Origin: Mugil cephalus
Lineage: Eukaryota > Chordata > Actinopteri > Mugiliformes > Mugilidae
Direction: 5' to 3'
DNA: 64,000 nucleotides
Assembly (NCBI RefSeq): GCF_022458985.1
Contig: NC_061781.1
Coordinates: forward strand, 14,101,501 to 14,165,500
The translations under genes were made by a program, and so were the position numbers. Each line of letters starts with the position of its first letter. The first letter of the stretch is position 1. Below are positions 1 through 9,349 of this stretch, piece by piece. Below the pieces are notes generated by a model, which was not told where the DNA came from, ran no database searches, and worked only from the letters and a program-made list of their open reading frames with translations.

Positions 1-329
1 ATGTCTAAAATAGCTATATTTTTTTTTTATTTCAATATCTTAATATGATGTGATACACTGACAATGAGGAGAGAGCCACTAAGAAATGAATTTATGGTTA
101 AGGCTACCTTAAATGAAACCAAACAGAATATGAACAGCACTAAGAGCTGGATGAGGGAAATCCTTCATTCTGGTTGGAGGAGTGTAGGGAAGGCTCAAAT
201 AACAAGTAGAAAGTATGCCAGAACAACCTATACTGTCACATGGTCCATCACAGAATTAGTCTGTGAGTTAAGTCACTGAACCCTGGAGTTCAGTTAAATC
301 CATCCATCGTTATGCAAAGGAAGGAGCGT

Positions 330-870
330 GGCACGTAAATCTGTCCGTCCTCACAAACTGAGTGCAAGGAGGAGATTGGTGAGGGAGGCCACAAAGAAAG
401 AAACTTATGTGAGACTCTGCACTCACCAACGGTTACACGGGTTCTTCGCCAGTCAGGCTTCATGGGAGGAATAGAAAGTTACAGTTGTGGAAAACTTTGT
501 ATCAATGAGACCAAAAACGGAGCCATCAGACTAGATGATATGTTCAGGCACTAAACACTCCCCGACACACAATTAGACGTGATTAACGTCATCACATCTC
601 AATTAACCTGGAACCGTGTCAAAGGATGGATGCAAAGACATTAAATCCTTTGTTAAAATGGAAAAAAAAACATGGCCATGTATAAATCTGTCTGTAGCAG
701 ACTGTCCTCGCAAACTGAGGTGAAGCCATTAAGACTCTGATGTTTCACAACTCTGTCACTGGTTTTTCACCAGCCAAAAGCTTTATGCGAGAGAGGCAAA
801 GAGAAAATAAATCTTTACTAGAGTTCACCCATGTGGCACGTGGGAGGCTGAACTGGAAGCATGTATTAAC
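330..870 (+). mobile_element. Decayed Tc1-like DNA transposon fragments (two partial copies)
   Basis: Two stretches, about 338-565 and 680-860, resemble the transposase coding region of teleost Tc1-like elements in the same orientation. Both begin with a similar segment (AAATCTGTC..., then CAAACTGAG). The first runs on to a stretch resembling the part that encodes the 'WSDETK' region (ATGAGACCAAAA at about 508, then CATCAGACTA). The second carries the TTCACCAG..AGCTTTATG..GAGAG..CAAAGAGAAA region. Both frames are broken by stops and indels, so neither is active. Family assignment is from memory of the consensus. No terminal inverted repeats were identified, and the DNA at 1-330 may or may not belong to the same insertion. 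Confidence 0.55.
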
Positions 871-1229
871 ATTATTCTAAAACATAATGCATTGTTAATC
901 TAAAGCTGGCTTCCACCCAAGCAGTTACAAATGTTACATGGTTACTTTTGACAATTGTTTCCTCTAATATTTCCCCTTGTTCTGCGCTCCAATAATCACC
1001 GCAGACTGGTTTTCGCACAATCCCACTGGTTTCCAGTCTGTTGCGTCAGAGCAGGAGATGCTGGGGAGGCGGGTCCACCTTAAAATGGGGGCCGTCTCAG
1101 CTCCCGGACAGCCATTCAAAACCAACAGAGGGAAGGCAGACAGCAATTCCTCCGTGGCCATCATCATTTCACCGAGGCATCAAGCAGTCAACACCCGGCG
1201 GTGACCCCACCAGCGAGTAACCCCTGACG
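871..1229 (+). promoter_or_regulatory. Upstream region and probable 5' UTR of phgdh
   Basis: No gene is seen here. GC content rises from about 970 towards the phgdh start codon at 1230, as expected for a promoter and 5' UTR. The transcription start cannot be fixed from sequence alone. Short open frames on both strands have no recognisable content. Confidence 0.45.
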
Positions 1230-4200
1230 ATGGCCCCGATCTGCGTCAAAACGGTGTTAATCAGTGAGAGCGTGGACCCTCGCTGCAGGGCGATTCTGGA
1301 GGAAAATGGCATCCGAGTCACGGAAAAGCAGAACATGAAGAAAGATGAATTAATGGCGGAGATTAAGGTGAGGTTGGCACTCTGCGCTGTGTTGCACAAC
1401 TGCTTCGCATGCCCCTGAGTGTAGTTTGTGCGTGTTTGTGCAACGTGCAGCAGGTTTCAGCAAAGTTTTAGTCTCTTTAGGTTTTAACGTTTTCAACCTA
1501 TGCGCACGAAAAGTCTCATAAAGGAGAGAAATAAAGTATTTCATGTGCCCTTATTTCTTTTAGCCAAGTGTGCGTGCCGCTTGATTTTCGCCAACGACTC
1601 ACATCGGACACGTTTTTGTATCAGAAGTGACTGAGGTGTGCCAATAGATTTGTTAGATAAGTACCGCCCATTGGGAAGCTGATGCAACTCATCCCTGATT
1701 TTACCGGCTCTCCCATCACTGCTGTACATGCAGCTTTATCAGCTCACAGCGGATCCTGCGCAGAAGTCAACATTTGCACAGATTAGAACTAGATTAGAAA
1801 ACATGCGCCAAAAGTCAATTGTTCTTATTGAAACCTAGTATAGTTTAGTGCAGTGTAGTGTGCAGTGGATTCAGGGCTGGTGTAAATTTCTTTTGGATCC
1901 TGGGGCCAAAAGTGAGCTGCCCCCCCCCCCCCCCCCCCTTTTTTTTATATAAACAAGGCAACGAACCACATGCAAATTCTGTTAATTTGATCCACACAAA
2001 AATGAAAAATGCAGCATCTGTCAGTGGATGGTATAGATTAGACAGCAGCTGATCATTTTGTCCTCATAGTTGATATCAAGGATACAAGGATATGAGCGAC
2101 TTTGATTGTCTGCAATGATCGGTACCTATCAAATTCGGCCTAAGGGAAGAAAAACCGGGAACTGACGACCAGGTCATGGTTGTGGTTACACTACACGAAG
2201 CTGTGTGAAGCTAAATATGACTCCCTTTCATTTTCTGATACAGTAAAAAGAATCAGAAAAAAAGCTTAAGCGTGTGCGGTTACAAAACGGCCGTTTCCAT
2301 GGTTACGAAATCTGATCTGGTATAAATATAGGCTACGATTCAATGCAGATCAGGTGTTAACAGATAGTGCTCATCAGTGGTTTAAATATGCACTGTATAC
2401 AGAAATAATAATGACAAACATGCCATAGTTCATGTGAGGCAATACCTGTGACCTATATCTGAGTATCAACTATGTTTTTCTTAGGATTACGACGGCCTTG
2501 TGGTTAGATCTGCGACCAAGGTAACGGCTGATATTATCAGTGCTGCTGATAGCCTCAAAATCATTGGGAGAGCCGGGACCGGTGTGGACAATGTGGACGT
2601 TGATGCTGCCACCAAAAAGGGCATCATCGTCATGAAGTAAGTCTCTGATATGTGCACAAGTTTGGTTGCCTGAGCAGTTCCAAAATAATTAACTGTCCAT
2701 CCACTGTTTTCTCCAGCACACCGAGCGGCAACACGATCAGTGCCGCCGAGCTCACGTGTGCCCTGCTGATGAGCCTCTCAAGGCAAGACTGATTTTTCTG
2801 TCAGCAATTGTCAACACACTTAGTTGTTTTAATTGCACCGAATTACCAAATGTGCCATTCTGATTTCAGAAATGTTCCTCAAGCTGCGATGTCGATGAAG
2901 CAGGGGAACTGGGATCGGAAAAAGGTGAGCAGGGGTTTTTTGTTTGCTCCCATGCTCTGCTCGAACGAGTGTTTGCTCTCGGCATATAAAGAAATTACCG
3001 TTGCATGGTTGGCTCCGTTGTTCATCCAGTTGTGAGTAATCGGATGTGGCACTTGGGTGTGTTTGAGAGTGTGTTGTCGGGGGTCATCATTGTGTTCCTG
3101 ATTTTACAGTTCATGGGTGCAGAGCTTTACGGCAAAGTGCTCGGAATAGTTGGACTCGGGAGAATAGGAAAGGAAGTGGCCTCAAGAATGCAGTCATTTG
3201 GCATGAAGGTAATTAATGACACTACAGCCTACAGAGTGATGATAATAATAATATGCTCATGGTTCTCCATGTGTGTTTGAAGGAAACAAATATGACAAGA
3301 TTTGTTTTAATCTTCTTGTTCTCCTTGTCAGACCATTGGTTATGATCCGATCACTCCGCCTGAGGTGTCGGCCAGCTGGGGGGTGGAGCAGATGTCTCTG
3401 GAGCAGCTTTGGCCCCAGTGTGACTACATCACAGTTCATACTCCCCTAATGCCCTCTACCGTTGGTGAGCTGCACTCTGGTTCCCTTCATTGAATAACGA
3501 TAACACTAAAAACAAAGTTATGCTTTCGTGTCAGAGCAACATCACTCCGTACCTTATGCCATAGGTCTTCAACAAGGGGTCCATGACCCCTATGGGGTCT
3601 GCAGAGGTATTGCAGAGGGGGGGTCGCAAAATCTTGGGTTGATTAGACATTTTTATACATTTGTTTCCCCCCCACAAATTTACATTTCTTTAAATAGACA
3701 CTATAATGAATCCAACATATTTTAGAAGAGGGATAAATGGAGACAGAAGACGTTATCTTTCAGTTAGCACTTCACTCATTCAACACTACAGGAGCCGTCT
3801 CAACAGCATAGCGTTTCACAGGGAATATATAAATTATTTATTTCAGGTATGTTTATGTTTACGGTAGTTGCAAAGCCACCCTACTGTTGCAATTTGAACC
3901 CGTGTATTATTTGAATAGCTTAATATTAAATGCAAAAAGAACTAGGCAGAGTTTAATATAGAACACATATAGTAGGTGGGGGTTAGGGCTGCACGATAAA
4001 TCGTTAAAAAATCGAGATCTCGATTCACACATAGACGTGATCTCATTTCGAATTAAGCGATTCTTAAGCATTTTATTTCTTCACGAGCGGCATAACAAAC
4101 AAATGCTCCCATTTCTTCCTGGATTTTTTCAAGCGCCCCTAAAGGCAGCACTGTCGCTGATTCTTCCCTCGACCTATGATAAAGCTTCTTTACAACACGT

Positions 4201-7200
4201 GATTCCCTCAGAGGAGGAAGCCCGCCTGCAGTTGAGTGTGTGGAAACGGTGAGGGAGAGAAGCAGAGAGAAGTCAGCGGTAAAGAGAGTTAAATGGATGG
4301 CGAAGAAACCCCAGGTGGTAGTGGCGAGAGTCACCCACAGACCCGAACCAAACTCGTGACCAAAAACGTATGCTGTACATTCTAAGTTTTGATAAAGTTC
4401 ATCAGTGCAATAAACATTTTGTAAAAAAAAAAATCGTGCCAAAGAATCGTGATCTCAATTCTAAGCAAAAAAATCGTGATTCACATTTTTTCCAGAATAG
4501 TACAGCCCTAGTAGGGGGTCCTTACTTAATCTCTCCATCAGTTTGGGGATCCTTGGCCTGAAAACGTTGAAGACCTCTGGCCTTCGCCACAGGCAAACGT
4601 ACACCTCCCCAGAAATGTAACAACCCGTCACAGTATTTCATCATCCTCGTCCAAAGCCCATTTGTTTTTTCTATGAAATCCAATTAGTTTGGGATGAATG
4701 CATAAATAATAACATGAGTGCTATCAGTGAGTGAGAGACTTAAAGCTTGTTCTAAAATATGTGCCATCTCCCCTCGTCACGACACACAACAAACAGATTT
4801 TCTATGTTTTCACCCAGTGTTAGGCAGCAATAATTGTAAACCATCACAATATTCTAGGCAGGTACAAAAAGCTGGCTACTCTCACTGCTGTGGAATTTAT
4901 ATTTAAATGTTTTTTGTGTTCAAGGCCTGCTTAACGATGAATCGTTCGCCAAGTGTAAGAAAGGAGTGAAGGTTGTGAACTGTGCCAGAGGGGGCATCAT
5001 TGATGAGGACGCTCTCCTCAGAGCTTTGGAGTCCGGACAGTGCGGAGGAGCAGGACTTGATGTCTTCGTTGAGGTAAGCTCGCAGCCATGTCTGTAATGT
5101 TGATGTCACAAATCAAATAATTTAGTAATTTAATCGCTCTTTAATATCAATAAAAGAGATGCTGCTGTGTTCACGCTTGTTGCCACAGGAACCACCTAAG
5201 AACCGCTCTCTCGTGGAACATCCCAACGTCATCAGCTGTCCTCACTTGGGAGCCAGTACGAAGGAGGCTCAGGCTCGATGTGGGGAGGACATCGCCCTGC
5301 AGATTGTCGACATGGTGAAAGGCAAGAACCTGGTTGGAGCAGTAAGTCACACTCGGTGCTCTTATGCTGTTTAGACAGATTACTGTGACAGAATGTAGTT
5401 TTTGTTGTACAACATTTTAAATGGGCTCTTTGTGAGAGACAAAGATTGAATCAATTACTCATTTTTAAATCCAACATACAGTAAGCTTTAAAAAAAAAAA
5501 AATCACAAGAAGCAAAAAGTATGGTCAAAGTGTTCTTTGTGTCACTGAATTTAATTTGAATTTAATCCCAACATGAAGAGCTGTGGAGCAGTCTATTTTT
5601 ATGAATTTATAATGTTTTTAATATATTTGTGGTGTGTGAGGATAAGGTATTGTCTTTCTACATTCTTTAAATTCTAGCATGTGTGTGAATTGTGATTTTG
5701 TTATATGTAATCGTTAGCCAGTGGATGTCCTCAGTAACGTGATCAAGTTGACACCTGATTCGTTTGATGGCTCAGAGCTGTCTGTATGATCAGTCTGAGT
5801 AGGTCTATGAGGGCTTAGGAAACCAAATCCAATATTCAGGTGTATGTCTGTGTCACATGTTTGACTTGGCACAGATCACAACTCACCAGATGTTTTATTC
5901 CAGACAGATACTACAGCATGTGATATGGCGAATAGGTTCATCTTGACCTCTTGTGTTTGACAAAATAATATCACTTAATGTTCCATTAGTAGGCACTTCA
6001 GAAAATCATCACACATTTTTCCATTGTATTTTCTATCTGTATTGTTTTAAATATTCAATTGACAGTTTGGTTTTGAGCTTGGAAATCACATGATGTAACG
6101 TTATTGTCAGATTGCTTTGTAAACTACAGTTTCCAGGGTCAGTCACCAGTAAAGTTTCAATCATAAGTGAATTTCAGTGTGACGAAGCCATGATGAACCC
6201 AAATGCCTCACCATGAGGACTTATTAAATAAAATGTGGGCGGTTATCATCAACACTTTCTCTCTTATCTCGCCGTTCAGGTGAATGCGCAGGTGTTGGCC
6301 AGCACTTTCTCCCAGGAATCTCACCAGCTGATCAAACTTGGAGAAGCTGTTGGAGCCGTGCTTCAGGCTTGCAGTGCCTCTAAGAAACCATTCACACGTG
6401 TTCAAATCACTACTCAAGGTAGTTACTGGTGTAACCAGTTTGCTTAAGCTCTCAATGAGAGTGTGATCAGGTCATAGGAGGATAATGTTGTAGTTTTTTC
6501 CCCCTCTAGTGGTCTAATTGTGGAATTGCTAAAGCCAACTGCTCAACACTATTTACTGTTTCCTGCAAACCAGGGGACTGCCTGAAGTCCTCCACTGGTT
6601 ACATGACTTCAGCTGTACTGGTTGGACTTCTCAGTGGATCTGGATGTTGCCCAAACCTCATCAATGCCCTGAACCTAGCCAAGGAGACTGGAGTCACGGT
6701 AACAGATCGTCTCAATCTGTCACTCATTGACGACAACGATCATGTGTCTAGGAAACTAAATCTTCTCATCATCGATCTCTTCAGGTAAACCAGTCCCACT
6801 GTGCATCTGATGGGGCAGCCGAAGGTGTGTGTAAGGTGGAGATCGTGGCTGATGGCTGCAGCTATAAAGCCAGCGGTTCAGTTCAGGGTGGTGTGCCAGT
6901 GCTGCTGGAACTGAGTGACAGCGCGTTCAGACAGCCCGTCTCTCTCGCTGGAAATCTGCTGTTCTTTAAGGCCTCTGCCAGCCCTCAGCTCCTGTCCTCA
7001 GTGGCTGGTAAGAACATTCACGCCGGTCCATCAATAAATCAGTCAATAAATTGAGTCAAAACTGAGTCAATAAACAGATACAACTAGTATAGTCAGTATT
7101 CACTCATATCAGCTTGTAAAGTCTTTAAAAGTCGTAAAAAAATCAAGTCAAATGTTGCTTAAACACTTAAACACTGATCCCAAACACCTTGGAGAAATTG

Positions 7201-8035
7201 CATGTCAAACTAAAGCTCAGGTCTCAGGGGTTAAATGTTAGCAGCTTGCACAACTGTAGAGGTGGAAGTGTCAAATCTTGCAATTTAGTGACAGTGTTGG
7301 TCTGATTATAACACTGAAAAAATAAGTTGAGAAAACTACTCAACTTTGTGGGCCACATGTGATAAAAATATGTTACTTACTCAGTCGTCATCTGCTCTCT
7401 TGGTCTTGGTTGTTTCCTTCGATTTATTTTTGGGATCTTGGGATCTGTTCACTAACATCCAAGTGAGGAGAAAAACTTTTGTATCATCTCTGAATTCCCT
7501 GAGGTGGAGTCTAGAAATCTATTGTGCAGCAGCTTGTGCTGCTTCTAAAACCCAATGACGTCACCGGTTCCCAGATAACAAACTAATTTTGAAGCTAAAG
7601 ACACAGAATGATGGTGTTCACACTGCATCTCGAATTCAGATAAATGGAGATGAGGCTTATCTGCTGCATGCTCTGTGGCAGTAAATTTAAACTGCATTTT
7701 TGAAATGAAACCGTGCATCATTCTGAATGTGGCCAAAATTGAGAACAATATTTGCCCCCTGCTGCCGCTTTAAGACGGTTCATTTAGATGACTGAATTAC
7801 GAGTACTAAATTGCAGTGTTCAGAGGTTCTTTTGCTACAGAGCCCTCCTTATTTTCTCTCTTCAATTGTTCTCTGTTCAGGAGCGTTGGCCACAGGGGGA
7901 GTGGAGATCCAGTCGTTCAGCGCTCCTGCAGACCGCAGCGGGGATCTGTGGTATTGTGTGGGGGTGTCCTCTGCGCTGCCAGATCTCAGTGCCTTGAAGC
8001 CTCTGGTTGTGGATGCGGCCCAGCTCAGCATTTAA
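1230..8035 (+). CDS. phgdh: D-3-phosphoglycerate dehydrogenase (12 coding exons)
   Basis: Cytosolic NAD-dependent oxidoreductase that converts 3-phosphoglycerate to 3-phosphohydroxypyruvate, the first step of L-serine synthesis. Exons: 1230-1367, 2485-2636, 2717-2782, 2870-2924, 3110-3208, 3332-3464, 4925-5073, 5189-5341, 6280-6418, 6574-6698, 6785-7007, 7881-8035. They total 1587 nt and join in phase to 528 aa (human 533). The nucleotide-binding loop GLGRIG is at residues 152-157. The active-site residues Arg236 (CARGG), Glu265 and His283 (CPHLGAS) fall at the human positions. The C-terminal part (exons 9-12) matches the less conserved regulatory half. The start ATG has a good context and aligns with the human N-terminus. 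Intron 3 uses a GC donor at 2783. Identity is very secure; exon limits are good. Confidence 0.97.
1368..2484 (+). other. phgdh intron 1
   Basis: Non-coding. It holds a homopolymer tract of about 19 C followed by 8 T at 1920-1946. It also holds an RFX X-box-like palindrome, GTTTCCATGGTTAC, at 2293-2306. No other gene is visible. Confidence 0.7.
1920..1946. repeat. Poly-C/poly-T homopolymer tract
   Basis: A run of 19 C followed by 8 T in phgdh intron 1. It is a simple low-complexity tract and a likely site of sequencing or assembly length error. Confidence 0.9.
3560..4579 (+). mobile_element. hAT-like non-autonomous element (outer), interrupted by a second element
   Basis: Lies in phgdh intron 6 (3465-4924). 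The termini form a near-perfect inverted repeat: CATAGGTCTTCAAC at 3560-3573 and GTTGAAGACCTCTG at 4566-4579, with one mismatch in 14. The left part carries the CAAGGGGTCC/GACCCC/GGGGTCTGCAGAGG signature seen in many teleost hAT-type elements. A shorter relative lies in opposite orientation at about 42247-42581. A separate element (3984-4510) is inserted inside it. No transposase frame survives. An 8-bp target duplication of the outer element could not be shown convincingly. Confidence 0.75.
3984..4510. mobile_element. hAT-like non-autonomous element (inner, nested)
   Basis: Termini TAGGGCTGCAC (3984-3994) and GTACAGCCCTA (4500-4510) are inverted repeats with one mismatch in 11. Subterminal TCG-rich stretches (AAATCGTTAAAAAATCG on the left, AAATCGTGATTCAC on the right) are also mirrored. 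Flanks GTGGGGGT (3976-3983) and GTAGGGGG (4511-4518) look like a degenerate 8-bp target duplication. The related copy near 42300 carries a single GTAGGGGT at the same place. A 129-codon open frame on the minus strand at 4053-4442 is not recognisable and is probably chance. Confidence 0.75.
5342..6279 (+). other. phgdh intron 8
   Basis: About 940 bp of AT-rich non-coding sequence with a poly-A run near 5490. Nothing recognisable was found in it. Confidence 0.6.
7008..7880 (+). other. phgdh intron 11
   Basis: Non-coding, about 870 bp. Short open frames across it contain no recognisable protein. No mobile element was identified with confidence. Confidence 0.6.
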
Positions 8036-8231
8036 ATGACAGTAGCGACATTCCCAATAGCCCCAGGATAAGCTTCAGTATCCGAAAAACCTTTTCAGTG
8101 AAAATGTCTTAATACGCTTTATCTGTCTGTGTTTACAGCTAACAACTTGTTTAGAAGTTGAACACTTGAAGTTTACAATTAACATTTTGATAACATTCCA
8201 GTGTATTCAGTGTTTTATGAGCAAAAAACTA

Positions 8232-8237
8232 AATAAA
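8232..8237 (+). terminator. Polyadenylation signal of phgdh
   Basis: AATAAA lies about 200 nt after the phgdh stop codon (8033-8035), a normal distance. It is the first canonical signal downstream. Confidence 0.7.
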
Positions 8238-8700
8238 AAGTCTAATTGTCGTGTGCTGTTCAGTTATTTTTTTGACCCTTTAAAGCAAAGATATATATAA
8301 TTATGAAGCAATGATTGAATGCAACAATGCATGATGATTCATATTTTTAATTTTACAATGTTGCCTCTGTGTGTTTCATGAGATCCCTTATAAGGATACT
8401 TTAAAAAAAATCTTAGAGTAAAGTGTAGAAGTGTACATAATGATCGTTAAGTAACAGCTGCTTAGTAGATTGTACATACAAATGTACTAAACGATGAATG
8501 TGTTCAAGTGTAACTGCTAAAGTGCATGTTTAACTTAATGATTTTTTTTGTTTGTTTTTTACTTTGCTTATCGTAAATCGGTTCGCTTATCTAAAATGTT
8601 CTGCAGGAATATGTCGCACTCTGCAGTTAATCCTTGTTAGGATTAGATTAAAGCCTTGGCCGCACTGGAAACTGGGTTCAAAATACCATGGCAACGACAA
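8238..8700. other. phgdh-klhl23 intergenic spacer
   Basis: AT-rich spacer with no gene or recognisable repeat. An RFX-like half site, CCATGGCAAC, lies near 8687-8696 just before the GC-rich klhl23 leader. Confidence 0.55.
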
Positions 8701-9181
8701 GAATGCTCTTTGAGAGAGGAGGGGAAAAAAATACATGAATGGAGCAGCGCGGTGGCTCCTTGTTGTGCTGTAGCCTATGGAAGGCGACGCTCATTTGTAT
8801 AAGATTTGTATTCTGCTGGGACTCCTCCGTCTGTTGGACACACTAATGCGCAGTCCGAGAGCGCGTCACGGGACCGTGGATGAAGGTTTATATTTAGGCT
8901 CCGGGGGGGAAATAGCGGTGCCGGGTGATTCCTCTGAATGGTGGCTTGGTTTTTGTCAAGGACCTGCTGTTGGGAGCGTGTAGTGCAGGAGAGGAGCAAG
9001 AGGAGGGGGAGGATGGACGGAGCACACAAATACCAAAATAGGATCGAGCCGCCTCTGTGACTGTCCGTCCTGCGAGAGCTAAATTGAGGTTGGTGTGTTT
9101 TGGAGAGGAGCGCTCGAGTAGAGGACACTGCGGAGCGTCAATGGCGACAATCTCAGGTCATCTATGGAAATAGGATGAGAG
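8700..9181 (+). promoter_or_regulatory. klhl23 promoter and non-coding first exon
   Basis: GC- and CpG-richer stretch ending in a strong splice donor (GAG, then GTAAGC at 9182). The matching acceptor is at 9343-9344, six bases before the klhl23 start codon, so this is most likely a 5' UTR exon. It contains a short upstream ORF at 9141-9173 (ten sense codons, then TAG). The transcription start is not defined. Confidence 0.6.
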
Positions 9182-9349
9182 GTAAGCCTGCAGTGTCTCC
9201 GCTTGAGTGTAGCCTTCTGATTGTGAATTTAAAAAACAAATGCGGGGACATCTGCGTCGCCACGATTTTGCTTTGATTTTGATTTCAGCTTGCTTTCGCT
9301 TATTTTGAAACTGATAGTGTTTTCCTTTTTTTTTCTTCTCCCAGAAATC

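Noticed and set aside
4053-4442. 129-codon minus-strand frame inside the nested element
   Set aside because: It resembles no transposase I know, and the element is of non-autonomous size. Probably chance.
9290-9349. Upstream in-frame ATG for klhl23
   Set aside because: It lies before the splice acceptor at 9343-9344 in intronic pyrimidine-rich sequence, so it is removed from the mature RNA.
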